Below, piece by piece: positions 9,479-19,093 of a stretch of 45,174 nucleotides of DNA. A model generated the notes under the pieces. That model saw only the letters and a list, made by a program, of their open reading frames with translations, ran no database searches and had not been told where the DNA came from. Position numbers and translations under genes: made by a program. Every line of letters begins with the position of its first letter. Within the stretch, counting starts at the first letter, position 1. This DNA is from Balneolaceae bacterium UBA1514 (lineage in GTDB: Bacteria; Bacteroidota; Rhodothermia; Balneolales; Balneolaceae), in NCBI GenBank assembly GCA_002323515.1, contig DCQQ01000020.1, positions 1 to 45,174 of the forward strand, read 5' to 3'.

Positions 9479-10486
9479 ATGAAATATTTACCTCTCATCT
9501 TTCTATTATTTTTTGCTCTAAGCAATAATATAATGGCGCAAAGCAGCAATGAAAAAAAATCCCAAAATGAGTTAAACTATCTAATTCAGTTAGACGATAA
9601 TACATTACTTAAAGGAGAAATAAATAAATTAACTACAGACTCCATATATCTGAAGCTAGAATTTTTAGGTGATATCAGTTTATCAAGAAAATCAAATTTT
9701 ATAGTTGAAATAGAGGGGGGTTCAACATTTAGAGGTGAATTATTAGAAATATCAAATGACTCTTTACTATTTGATATGACCGAGTTTACAGTTGTGTGGG
9801 TAAAAAACATAGATATTGTCAAACTCACAGTTTTAAAGTGGCAAGATATTGGTACTGAAGGGTATAGTATTGCAAATCAACACAAAACAAGATATCTATT
9901 TAGTCCTTCAAGTTATTCTCTAGGTATGGGAAATGGGTATTATCAAAATATTTATGGAGTCTTTAATGCTGTAAATTATGGAGTTAGTGAAAATATAAGT
10001 ATTGGTTTTGGAGCAGATTTTCTATCACTACTAAATGAAGGTACCCCATCTGCATTTATAACTCCTAAGATTAGTAAGAAATACAATGATAATACTTATC
10101 TAGGTGGAGGCCTTTTAATTGGATCATTAGGCATTTTTGATCCAACTAACCCTTTTATTGTGTTAGGTTATGGAGTAGTCACTAGGGGAACAGAGAATAG
10201 AAATTTAACCCTAGCAATTGGCCATAGTTATGGAAATAAATCATTGACCTCTCATGTAATTACTTTAAATGCGTATAGTAGAATTAGCAATAGATACGGT
10301 TTTGTCTCAGAAAATTGGTTAATGAAAGAAACAGCAATACTAGCTTATGGTCTTAGGAAATTCGACAAAAGAATTTCCACAGATTTTGGTATCGCTTATA
10401 TTTCTGTGAAAATGAGCGATACTTTTGATGACTCATATAGAGTAGCATTTCCTTTTCCTTATCTTGGCTGGGTAATTAATTGGTAG
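9479..10486 (+). CDS. Hypothetical exported protein, probable outer-membrane beta-barrel
   Basis: Not a family I recognise. The 335-residue product has a clear signal peptide (MKYLPLIFLLFFALSNNIMAQ). Residues about 30-125 form a beta-rich domain with a repeated pattern (LLKGEINKLTTDSIYL and FRGELLEISNDSLLF), typical of periplasmic modules in which short strands line up with 'D-S' turns. From about 140 to the end there are alternating amphipathic strands rich in Gly, Tyr and aromatic residues (GFGADFLSLLN, YLGGGLLIGSLG), ending in PYLGWVINW with a terminal Trp, as in outer-membrane barrels. It is very AT-rich. The acetyltransferase gene starts 18 bases after its stop, so the two are likely co-transcribed. 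Confidence 0.65.
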   Translation: MKYLPLIFLLFFALSNNIMAQSSNEKKSQNELNYLIQLDDNTLLKGEINKLTTDSIYLKLEFLGDISLSRKSNFIVEIEGGSTFRGELLEISNDSLLFDMTEFTVVWVKNIDIVKLTVLKWQDIGTEGYSIANQHKTRYLFSPSSYSLGMGNGYYQNIYGVFNAVNYGVSENISIGFGADFLSLLNEGTPSAFITPKISKKYNDNTYLGGGLLIGSLGIFDPTNPFIVLGYGVVTRGTENRNLTLAIGHSYGNKSLTSHVITLNAYSRISNRYGFVSENWLMKETAILAYGLRKFDKRISTDFGIAYISVKMSDTFDDSYRVAFPFPYLGWVINW

Positions 10487-10504
10487 TCATTTTAAAGAGA
10501 TTGA

Positions 10505-10978
10505 ATGATTAGAATACTCACACCCAAGGATCTAGAATTAATATATGAGTGGAATGAATCTACAGTACCTAAAGTAAATTCACTTACCTTTGAAGAATTC
10601 CGTTTACAATCTATCAATTGTACCTATAGCTATATCCAGTATTCATCAGATTCCGATCCTGTAGGTTTCATATTCTTATATAACGAGAAAACTGAATATA
10701 ACAGCCTAAATTACTTATACTTCAAAAACCGGTACCAGAATTTCTTATATGTTGACAGAATCATTGTTGCCGAAGAACACCAAAAAAAAGGGTATGGTCA
10801 ACAATTATATGATTTTGTAATTGATACTCACAAACCAGATATATTTTGCTGTGAAGTGAATATTACCCCACCAAATGGACCATCGCTAAGTTTTCATCAA
10901 AAATATGGCTTCAAAGAAATAGGTCAACAGACTGTCTACAATAAAGTAGTTAGTCTGTTGACCTATTCTAAAAAGTAA
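10505..10978 (+). CDS. GNAT-family N-acetyltransferase
   Basis: The 157-residue protein has the acetyl-CoA binding motif of GNAT enzymes: VDRIIVAEEHQKKGYGQQLYDFV at about 79-101, with the Q/R-x-x-G-x-G/A pattern seen as QKKGYG. A typical C-terminal strand pair with FHQKYGFKEIG follows. The target (small molecule, peptide or protein) is not evident. The last 17 or so codons are written in a long palindromic DNA sequence (see the repeat at 10918-10967). The gene follows the barrel protein gene closely and is convergent with the large subtilisin gene. Confidence 0.82.
   Translation: MIRILTPKDLELIYEWNESTVPKVNSLTFEEFRLQSINCTYSYIQYSSDSDPVGFIFLYNEKTEYNSLNYLYFKNRYQNFLYVDRIIVAEEHQKKGYGQQLYDFVIDTHKPDIFCCEVNITPPNGPSLSFHQKYGFKEIGQQTVYNKVVSLLTYSKK
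10918..10967. repeat. Long inverted repeat inside the 3' end of the GNAT gene
   Basis: Two perfect 16-base arms, AATAGGTCAACAGACT at 10918-10933 and its exact complement at 10952-10967, enclose 18 bases. Inside these, CTAC and GTAG form four further pairs around an AATAAA loop. The hairpin lies wholly within coding sequence, ending 11 bases before the stop. It is between convergent genes but has no T-run on either side, so it does not look like a classic intrinsic terminator. Confidence 0.85.
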
Positions 10979-10994
10979 TATTAAAAGAAATGAC

Positions 10995-13900
10995 TTATTT
11001 AATAAGCATCATCTTTCTGGTTTCCAGGTAGCTACCTGATTTAAGCTGATAGATATAAACCCCCGAAGAGAGCGCTGAAGCATCAAACTGAATAGTATGT
11101 GCTCCTGCATTCTGAGTTCCATTAACCAGTTGAGCAACTTTTTGCCCAAGCATATTATAAACTTCTAAAGTTACATTGCCTGGCTCTGCTATACTGTATT
11201 GTATTAATGTACTTGGGTTAAATGGATTCGGATAGTTCTGCGCTAAAGAATAAACATTTGGATTGGTAAGATCCTCACTGCTTGTTAACACAGTTACACT
11301 CACATTTTCAGAGTATTCTGCTTCCGAACCACTATTATCAGTAACTTTTAAAGATACGCTATAATCACCCACTGCAGAATAATTGTGATACGGATCTTTT
11401 TCATTACTTGTTGTTCCATCTCCAAAATTCCATTCATATTGGACAATAGCGCCTTCTGGGTCACGAGCATCATTTGAAGTGTTAGCAAAATTAAATTCAC
11501 TGCCACCTGCTTGATTTTGCTCAATATTAAACGAAGCTACTGGTGCGTCATTAACAGGAGTTATTACCACAGAAACCATCATGGAATCCATGACATGATC
11601 TTCATGACCAGCATATATCATAGCTTCCGACTGCCCATAATAGTCCTCTGCAGCAGTAATCATAATAACATGCTCACCAGGTGTATGTGTCACTTGTACT
11701 GCATCATGCATTGATTTACCCCAAACCATCATATTTTTATCCATGCCACCTACACCGGCAGCCATCGTCATGGTACTAAGCTTTAACTCATTGTCTTCTA
11801 GCAGGACAAACTGCTGAGTCGCACCTGTTTTAAATCCAGGTTCTGCCATTACCATGATATAAATAACTGCTTCAGCATAGTCCATACCGTCATCTATTCG
11901 ATATGTTATCATGTCCATTCCATCAAAATTTAGAGGAGCAACATAGTATGGAGGGCCATCTATTTCAAGATGTTTAAAGCTACCATAAACGGGATCAGTC
12001 ATATCAGTTAAGAATACTTGTCCTGAATCATCATAATCATTAGAAGTTGCAAATGCTGCAATATCTAGGGTATTTATGACATCTCCGGAAACGACCATCA
12101 TAGTGTCATTTTTAGCAACAGGTGGTTGATTTTTGATCATGAAATCTAACGAGTGAACAGCAGGACCATAATAAAAACCATCTAAACTATTGTTATCAAT
12201 CATAGAAATAAGACTGAATGTACCAGTACCAATACCCATTTTTGCTGTTTCAACTCCTACAGTGACTGTTTCAGCATTTCCAGGTTCTACCATTCCATCA
12301 GTCTCAGACATAAAGTATGGGCTTTGTGCTACGGCTATACCAACATTATCAAATAATGCACCCCATCCTTCTACATAGTCCGTATCAGATGAAAGAAGAA
12401 ATGCAAATCTAACGTCAGTTTCTCCGGCGTACATTGAAATATCAATAATAGCTTTTTGGTATGAACCGTCTGCTATTAATGTGCCGTAATATGTCTCATC
12501 TATCATCCCAGCAAAACCACCATTAATGAATGCAGCAACTAAAAATTGGTCATACCCATCTTCTAATTGTGCTGCATAGTCAAATTCCAAGTAAGCTGGC
12601 ATATATTCATTCCCTTCTGCATCAACTAAATTACTAAAATCAAAAGAAGGAGTAATAGCATCAGTAAAAGCATCATTTAGATATCCATCTGCAAAATCGC
12701 CTGCAAGAAAAACTAGATTTTCCGCATTTTCAGGTTCTGGTAAATTGAATAACTCCCAAGATTCACCAACTCCAGTCAGATCTCTAACTATCCAATTAGC
12801 TAGTGTATAATTTGGATCATTTAGATCATCCATCCAAAGTGTAATTGGTTCACCCATAACTGGTACCCCTCCTGTGCCTCCGCCTTGGTCATGATCTAGT
12901 AAACCTGGATCTATTTCAAGCTTTATGCTCTCAGAATTATCATAATCACCCAAATTAATTCCTTTAAGTCTTTCAATCACTTTATCACGTTTGAGTTTTT
13001 TATCTTTTACAATTGAAAGGATTGGCTCAAATGTTATAATTTCATTCAATGATTCATTCATTGCTGGATCTAGCAATTGCAGTGATTGCATAACATTAAA
13101 ATAGAGTGGTATTTCACTTTCATTTATGATATCAAAAGAACCACTCACAACATCTCCCAATTCAACTTCACCAGCAAAAGTATTTTCTTCAGATAAACGA
13201 ATGGTTGGGAACTCAAGTGTTCTACCATATAGTGGTATTGAGACCTCTGTACCACCTGATAAGCTAAAAGCTAATTGACCAGTACTGTTTGAACTGTCAG
13301 GATCAAAGTAGCTAACTGTTGTACTAAACACACCGCCTGCATCAATTACAGTATTGGTCGGATCAGCTCCAATTTTGAAGCCTGGAGCATCAGTAAATGC
13401 ATAACCAGAAATTGTCACAGACTCTGATGAATTATTCACAAAACCAACTTGCTGATCGGCAGAATCTTCAAAGAATAAACGGTGATATCCAGAAAATAAA
13501 TCATGGGATGGAATAATATTACCATCTTTCTCTGGATTTATATTTGCATGTGCATTTAATCGTTCACCTTCCCCAACCATCATATATTGATTGAAAGCAT
13601 CTCCATTAGCTAGCACTCTTGTCATAAGCTCAACACCTGATTCATCCGGGAAATATGCTTTGGCTAGTGCTATGGCACCTGTGACATGTGGGGAAGCCAT
13701 TGAAGTGCCGCTCATATATACATACTGATTATCTGGATATGTCGATATGATATCAGAGCCAGGTGCAAATATGTCTACAGTATAGTTACCAAAATCAGTA
13801 AAAGAAGACGGTGTTTCATCTGCTGTACTACTAGCAACCGTGATTATGTTAGCCGAGTTGATGTTATTTGGATAAGAGTAATACATCTGATTATCTCTAT

Positions 13901-16490
13901 TCAAACTAGAGTTACCAGCTGACACGCTCCAAACTGCCCCATGGCTTCCGTGATCTTTTGCGAAAGCAGTCATTTCCATCACAAATGCATTGCTCTCCTC
14001 ATCTACTATTGCTGATCCACCACCCCAGCTGTGATTAATCGCTATGATCTCAACATCTTGATCAAGTAGTGTTGAGATATATTGGAATCCTTCTAAGATA
14101 GCTGCACTTGAACTACCACCAAATTCATCAAACATCATGACGTTAATGATCTTTACTTTTTGCGCAACACCAGAAACTCCTATCCCATTATTACCCACTG
14201 CACCTATCGTACCTGCAACATGAGTACCATGAAAACTTCCAGCATTAATGAATCTGTTATCTTGGTAAACAGGAGCCCAACCATGGAAGTCATCAACAAA
14301 GCCGTTTTGGTCATCATCAACTCCATTAACTTCATCTGCTGAAATTACCCCATCACCATTCAAATCCTCTCCTGAATTGACCCAAGCATTTCCTGCTAAA
14401 TCAGGGTGGCTAAAATCTACCCCATCATCAAAAACAACGACAATTGCTGAGTCTGATCCTGTTGCTAATTCCCAGGCATCGAATGCAGAGATATCTGCTC
14501 CAGGAGTTCCCCCTCCTTCCCAAGTGCCGTCATTATAGAATGAGTATTGCCTGTTAATTAGTGGATCATTTACAGGATATTCTTCAATTACTATATTGTC
14601 AAAGGTTGCTACAGTTTCAGAGTCAAAAGCTAATCCATCAACAATAAACTCATAGTAAATTGTATCACCTATAAAGCTTGCAGGTAATATATACCAAATA
14701 TATTCGTCATAAGCTGACATATCGAATGCAACTTCACCATTATTAGATGATTGTATATACAATTCTTTGTAACCACTTACTCCGTTATCATAATCAAACT
14801 TCATACGATATAACTTTGTAGAATCTAATCCAGATAGATCAAGTAATGGTGAACGATACCCACCATAAAATTCAGTGGGTAGTTTACCATCCAAATATCC
14901 TTCAAGAAATGTGTAGCTTAAATCAGAATTGTTGCTAGCCCAACCGAATGCATCATTAGCGATTCCTTCGTTAGTTTCTATTTTTAATCCACTTGGGCTT
15001 ACTTTATTAAGAGATATATTATCAATTATAAGATCTGCTGTATCACCAGATACTTCAAATCCTAATTTCATATTCTCCCAGATTTGAGTAATGTTTGTAT
15101 TGAGTGTGTAGGTTTTCATCTCGCCATCAACGTCAACATTACCATCCCAATAACGTGCCCAACCGCCACCGACTTCGCCTAAAAATACATGAAAACTTTT
15201 TGCACCATCAGGGCTCATAGCATCAAAAGTTAATTCCCAATCTCCACCTTGTGCTAATGCCTCAATCTGTTCTGTTGATAGCGATTGATATGCTTGTAAC
15301 TCCCAAGGATTACCAGATGATTCTACAACAAATTTAAGTGAATCATCAAAAGAAATAGTACCTCTGTTGCCTTCAGTGGTCCACAATGAATCACCATCTG
15401 AAAAATCTCCATTATGCACTATATTTTTTGGAATATGTTTTAAAACTACATCATCAATTTGAAGATCATTAACATCAGCACCCACCTCAAACCCTAACTT
15501 CATATTCTCCCAAGATCTATCTACTTCTGTAGTTAATGTGTACGTTTTCCAATCACCATCAACCGTTACAAGTCCATCTCCGTCTGCAGCCCAATAACGA
15601 TCCCAGCCACCTCCATTCTCTCCTAAGAATACATGGAAAGTTTTATCACCGTCTGGACTCATAGCTTTGAAACTTAATTCCCATGTCCCACCCATTGTCA
15701 ACCCATCAATTTGAATAGGTGCTAATTCCTGCCATGCTTGAACATCCCAAGGATCACCAGCCTGAGAAATAGTAAATTTCAGGGTATCATCAATACTTAT
15801 ACTTCCAAATTGTCCATTATTTTCTGATGAATTTTCTTCCCATAAACGATAATCGTCACTTTCAAATAATTGATCAAACCCGCCATTAAGTACGATATTT
15901 TCACCATCTCTATAAATAATCGCTGCCTGTGCATAACCATCTACACCATTTGAGAAATCTTGGTTATAAACTGTTGGAAGCTTACTATTTGTATGCTCAT
16001 TTCTTTCTGGTGAATGTAATGAGATAGTAGCGCCATTGAAGTTACCTTTAAAAAATCTATTACTAGACACCTCAGATCCATCCATGTTTGAATTAATCTG
16101 CTTAGCTTCTGTTATCTCATACTCACCTCGACTAAAATAATAGTTTGGGAATGCAGAAACACCAGGTACACTGTTAAGTCGCTTTAATACATCCTCATAA
16201 TCTTTGACTTTAACTTTCCATTCTTCTGCACCCTCAAAGAGAATTTTTTTGGTGTCTTCCACACCATAACCACTTTTGATACCTTCAAGTCTGGCTTGGT
16301 TAGAAACTTGTAGACCATTTAATTTAAATTTAGTTTCGTCTACTTTTACAATAACACTATTTGCAACGACTTTACTGCCTTTGTATTCTACAATGTTTTG
16401 AGATACTTGTGCATTTATATTTGAAGTTGTAAATAGTAAAGCAACGAACAGCAGTGTTAAGAGAGAGTTAGTTTTGTAGTGGTGTTTCAT
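10995..16490 (-). CDS. Secreted subtilisin-like peptidase (S8) with two CBM4/9-like modules, PKD and T9SS sorting domain
   Basis: The start is placed at 16490, where ATG follows AAGGTCAATC, not at an upstream in-frame Met at 16553. This gives 1831 residues. A signal peptide (LLTLLFVALLFTTSNINAQ) is followed by an inhibitor-like propeptide, then two tandem CBM4/9-like jelly-roll modules at about 196-352 and 356-496. The catalytic domain follows, with Asp688 in VVVFDDGVD, His757 in HGTHVAG and Ser930 in SGTSMASPH. Beta-sandwich modules come next, then a Met-rich region around 1460-1640, a PKD domain (VQYEWNFGDGT) and a C-terminal T9SS sorting domain beginning LAQNYPNPFNPS. It should be exported and proteolytic. 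The carbohydrate-binding modules between propeptide and catalytic domain are unusual and suggest attachment to polysaccharide-coated substrates. Confidence 0.9.
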   Translation of the reverse strand: MKHHYKTNSLLTLLFVALLFTTSNINAQVSQNIVEYKGSKVVANSVIVKVDETKFKLNGLQVSNQARLEGIKSGYGVEDTKKILFEGAEEWKVKVKDYEDVLKRLNSVPGVSAFPNYYFSRGEYEITEAKQINSNMDGSEVSSNRFFKGNFNGATISLHSPERNEHTNSKLPTVYNQDFSNGVDGYAQAAIIYRDGENIVLNGGFDQLFESDDYRLWEENSSENNGQFGSISIDDTLKFTISQAGDPWDVQAWQELAPIQIDGLTMGGTWELSFKAMSPDGDKTFHVFLGENGGGWDRYWAADGDGLVTVDGDWKTYTLTTEVDRSWENMKLGFEVGADVNDLQIDDVVLKHIPKNIVHNGDFSDGDSLWTTEGNRGTISFDDSLKFVVESSGNPWELQAYQSLSTEQIEALAQGGDWELTFDAMSPDGAKSFHVFLGEVGGGWARYWDGNVDVDGEMKTYTLNTNITQIWENMKLGFEVSGDTADLIIDNISLNKVSPSGLKIETNEGIANDAFGWASNNSDLSYTFLEGYLDGKLPTEFYGGYRSPLLDLSGLDSTKLYRMKFDYDNGVSGYKELYIQSSNNGEVAFDMSAYDEYIWYILPASFIGDTIYYEFIVDGLAFDSETVATFDNIVIEEYPVNDPLINRQYSFYNDGTWEGGGTPGADISAFDAWELATGSDSAIVVVFDDGVDFSHPDLAGNAWVNSGEDLNGDGVISADEVNGVDDDQNGFVDDFHGWAPVYQDNRFINAGSFHGTHVAGTIGAVGNNGIGVSGVAQKVKIINVMMFDEFGGSSSAAILEGFQYISTLLDQDVEIIAINHSWGGGSAIVDEESNAFVMEMTAFAKDHGSHGAVWSVSAGNSSLNRDNQMYYSYPNNINSANIITVASSTADETPSSFTDFGNYTVDIFAPGSDIISTYPDNQYVYMSGTSMASPHVTGAIALAKAYFPDESGVELMTRVLANGDAFNQYMMVGEGERLNAHANINPEKDGNIIPSHDLFSGYHRLFFEDSADQQVGFVNNSSESVTISGYAFTDAPGFKIGADPTNTVIDAGGVFSTTVSYFDPDSSNSTGQLAFSLSGGTEVSIPLYGRTLEFPTIRLSEENTFAGEVELGDVVSGSFDIINESEIPLYFNVMQSLQLLDPAMNESLNEIITFEPILSIVKDKKLKRDKVIERLKGINLGDYDNSESIKLEIDPGLLDHDQGGGTGGVPVMGEPITLWMDDLNDPNYTLANWIVRDLTGVGESWELFNLPEPENAENLVFLAGDFADGYLNDAFTDAITPSFDFSNLVDAEGNEYMPAYLEFDYAAQLEDGYDQFLVAAFINGGFAGMIDETYYGTLIADGSYQKAIIDISMYAGETDVRFAFLLSSDTDYVEGWGALFDNVGIAVAQSPYFMSETDGMVEPGNAETVTVGVETAKMGIGTGTFSLISMIDNNSLDGFYYGPAVHSLDFMIKNQPPVAKNDTMMVVSGDVINTLDIAAFATSNDYDDSGQVFLTDMTDPVYGSFKHLEIDGPPYYVAPLNFDGMDMITYRIDDGMDYAEAVIYIMVMAEPGFKTGATQQFVLLEDNELKLSTMTMAAGVGGMDKNMMVWGKSMHDAVQVTHTPGEHVIMITAAEDYYGQSEAMIYAGHEDHVMDSMMVSVVITPVNDAPVASFNIEQNQAGGSEFNFANTSNDARDPEGAIVQYEWNFGDGTTSNEKDPYHNYSAVGDYSVSLKVTDNSGSEAEYSENVSVTVLTSSEDLTNPNVYSLAQNYPNPFNPSTLIQYSIAEPGNVTLEVYNMLGQKVAQLVNGTQNAGAHTIQFDASALSSGVYIYQLKSGSYLETRKMMLIK
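15003..15900 (-). repeat. Tandem duplication encoding two CBM4/9-like modules
   Basis: Two units of about 430-450 bases within the subtilisin gene (roughly 15430-15900 and 15003-15425) encode aligned segments. NIVLNGGFD pairs with NIVHNGDFS, FHVFLGENGGGWDRYW pairs with FHVFLGEVGGGWARYW, and WENMKLGFEV occurs in both. The repeat is clear at protein level and still visible at DNA level, so it arose by internal duplication. Boundaries are approximate. Confidence 0.8.
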
Positions 16491-16627
16491 GATTGACCTT
16501 TTGAATTTATTTATCGGAGAACTATAACTATTTTGTAAAGAAATTATAATCATATTATAAGGACCTTATATTTAATGAATAAATCTATAAACACAAAATC
16601 AATCTTTTAACTTCAACGCGTTACCAA

Positions 16628-19006
16628 ATGATAATTAACCAGGAATTCTTGCATAGATATTTATTTTTGATAATAATTTTATTCATTTCAACAAATTCAA
16701 CCGCCCAAAATCTAAGTGAACAACAGAAAGTATCTGCTAATTTTGAATTAACCGAACGATTTACCACTCAAAAAATGGACAAGCTTATTGGGTCCACTAG
16801 AGTGTACCCCCGATGGATAAAAGACAGTGATGATTTTTGGTATACTTATGAAACAGCCGAAGGTAAACAATGGTACTATGTGCACACCGATGAGCGTCGT
16901 CAGCGTCCTCTTTTTGATCGTGAGCGGTTAGCCGCAGAGCTTTCTGAAAGCTTTAAGCGTCCTTTCAACGCGACTGATTTAAACCTGAAAGGCTTTGATT
17001 ATGATACCGATGAAGAACATTTCACCTTTCACGTCGATAGTATTGAATTTTTCTATAACATAGATAATAATACCTTGGTTAAAGGTGATTCTCTGCAACC
17101 GGATAAACAAGAACCATGGCAGACCTATTCTCCTGATAGCACATGGATAGCCTATGCACAGAATCACAATCTTTTTGTGATGAGCGCCGATAGCTCGGAC
17201 AGTACAGAAATCCAACTTACCGAAGATGGGGAACGTTATTTTTCGTATCAATTGGATCAAGGCTCAACTGATAGTACCGAAAAAGTGAGAGCTAGAGTGC
17301 GTTGGTTTGACGATGAAAAAAAATTATATGTTCAACGAACAGACTACAGAGATGTGGAAGAACTTTGGGTAATCAACTATTTAAAAAAACGACCCGAACT
17401 TGAAACTTACAAATATGCTATGCCAGGTGAAGAAGAAATCGGCATACAGTACCTCGAAGTTTTTGATATTGAAAGTCAATCTAAGACAATTGTAGACACC
17501 GAAATGTGGGAAGATCAAAATCTTAGCGCAGATCCAGGTAATTTGATTAAAGGTGACTTTCGAAAGAACAGCTCTGATTATTTATTCTTCACTCGCCTGA
17601 ACCGTGCCGCAAGTAAGGTTGAATTAGTTAGAGCAAACACCAAAACGGGAGAAAGTGAGGTTATTTTTGGTGAGGAAAGTAAACCGTACTGGAATTGGCG
17701 GTTTATGAATGTAGCTATTATCGAGGAGGGTAAGGAGTATATATGGTGGAGTGAGCGAACAGGTTGGGGCCAATTTTATCGATACGATGCCAATGGTAAA
17801 ATGATCAATGAGATTACAAAAGGAAATTTTGTAGCCGGAAATGTGGTAAAAATAGATACAGCCGCTCAAACCATGTTTTTTACGGCCTTTGGTAGAGAAA
17901 ATGGTGAGCATCCTTATTATCAACATCTTTACAGTGTACGATTCGATGGTAACCGGTTGCAGCACCTGAGCCCAGAGTCTGGAAACCATCAGGTGTATGC
18001 ATCGACCGAAGGGAATTACTTCGTGGACAATACCTCAACAGTTGATACTCCCACACGCTCGGTTCTTAGAGATGGATCTGGAAAGATTATTCTCGAACTG
18101 CAGCAAGTCAATATAGATCGTGCCACCGAATTAGGCTGGGAAGTACCCGAAACCTTCACCGTCAAAGCTGCCGATGGAGCTACCGACCTGTACGGGGTCA
18201 TGTGGAAACCCTTTGATTTTGATCCCAACAAGAAATACCCGATTGTTTCTTATGTATATCCAGGCCCTCAAACCGAGCCTTTCCCCATTACTTTTGGGGC
18301 TTCTCGTCACCAAACACTAGCTCAAGTTGGATTTATTGTTGTTGCTTTCGGGAATCGTGGGGGAAGCCCACTCCGAAGTCGTTACTATCATACCTATGGA
18401 TATGGAGATTTGAGGGATTACCCATTGGCAGATAACCGGTATGGTTTAGAGCAGCTCATCGGGCGGCACAATTTTGTTGACGGATCAAAAGTTGGAATTT
18501 ACGGACACTCTGGTGGGGGCTTTATGTCAACTGCTGCCCTTCTCACCCACCCAGATTTTTACGATGTAGCTGTTTCCTCGGCGGGAAACCATGACAATAA
18601 TGTATATAATCGTTGGTGGAGTGAAACGCACAATGGTGTTAAAGAGACTACCAAAGTAATAAAAGAAATGGGCGAGGATAGTGTAGAAATAGAAAAGACC
18701 GTTACTACCTTTGATGGCCCCATTGAAACCAATGCCTCACTGGCCAAAAACCTTCAAGGAAAGTTACTTTTAGTGCATGGGAACATTGACAACAACGTTC
18801 ATCCAGCCAATACAATCCGATTAGTGGACGCATTAATTAAAGAAGGGAAACGATTTGATATGATGATTTTACCTGGTCGTCGTCACGGCTTTGGCCCGTA
18901 TCAACCCTATTTTGAGCGTATGATGTGGTACTACTTCGCCGAACATCTACTGGGTGATTACAGGGGCTTAACAGTCGACTATCACATCCCTGAAGATTTG
19001 GATTAA
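16628..19006 (+). CDS. S9 family prolyl-oligopeptidase / dipeptidyl peptidase IV-like
   Basis: The 792-residue protein begins with a signal peptide (YLFLIIILFISTNSTAQ). A beta-propeller domain covers about 45-530. The C-terminal alpha/beta-hydrolase domain has the triad Ser628 in GIYGHSGGGF, Asp721 in HGNIDNNVH and His753 in RRHGFGPY. DPP IV-type enzymes clip dipeptides, often after Pro, from peptide N-termini and usually act in the periplasm. Here it could finish peptides released by the secreted subtilisin encoded on the other side of a 137-base divergent gap. The first 150 or so bases are AT-rich and the rest has higher GC. A bidirectional hairpin terminator follows. Confidence 0.93.
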   Translation: MIINQEFLHRYLFLIIILFISTNSTAQNLSEQQKVSANFELTERFTTQKMDKLIGSTRVYPRWIKDSDDFWYTYETAEGKQWYYVHTDERRQRPLFDRERLAAELSESFKRPFNATDLNLKGFDYDTDEEHFTFHVDSIEFFYNIDNNTLVKGDSLQPDKQEPWQTYSPDSTWIAYAQNHNLFVMSADSSDSTEIQLTEDGERYFSYQLDQGSTDSTEKVRARVRWFDDEKKLYVQRTDYRDVEELWVINYLKKRPELETYKYAMPGEEEIGIQYLEVFDIESQSKTIVDTEMWEDQNLSADPGNLIKGDFRKNSSDYLFFTRLNRAASKVELVRANTKTGESEVIFGEESKPYWNWRFMNVAIIEEGKEYIWWSERTGWGQFYRYDANGKMINEITKGNFVAGNVVKIDTAAQTMFFTAFGRENGEHPYYQHLYSVRFDGNRLQHLSPESGNHQVYASTEGNYFVDNTSTVDTPTRSVLRDGSGKIILELQQVNIDRATELGWEVPETFTVKAADGATDLYGVMWKPFDFDPNKKYPIVSYVYPGPQTEPFPITFGASRHQTLAQVGFIVVAFGNRGGSPLRSRYYHTYGYGDLRDYPLADNRYGLEQLIGRHNFVDGSKVGIYGHSGGGFMSTAALLTHPDFYDVAVSSAGNHDNNVYNRWWSETHNGVKETTKVIKEMGEDSVEIEKTVTTFDGPIETNASLAKNLQGKLLLVHGNIDNNVHPANTIRLVDALIKEGKRFDMMILPGRRHGFGPYQPYFERMMWYYFAEHLLGDYRGLTVDYHIPEDLD

Positions 19007-19054
19007 TCTTGGAGGGTTAACGCTCGATTAATTGCTGATTCAGAACGATTATTA

Positions 19055-19086
19055 AAAAGCCAATGACTAACTCATTGGTTTTTTTT
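19055..19086. terminator. Bidirectional intrinsic terminator
   Basis: A CCAATGA/TCATTGG stem (19060-19066 with 19072-19078) has a five-base loop. It is followed by eight Ts on the plus strand and preceded by AAAAA, which reads as a T-run on the minus strand. It lies between the convergent S9 peptidase and GH81 genes and can serve both. Confidence 0.85.
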
Positions 19087-19093
19087 ATGCAGT

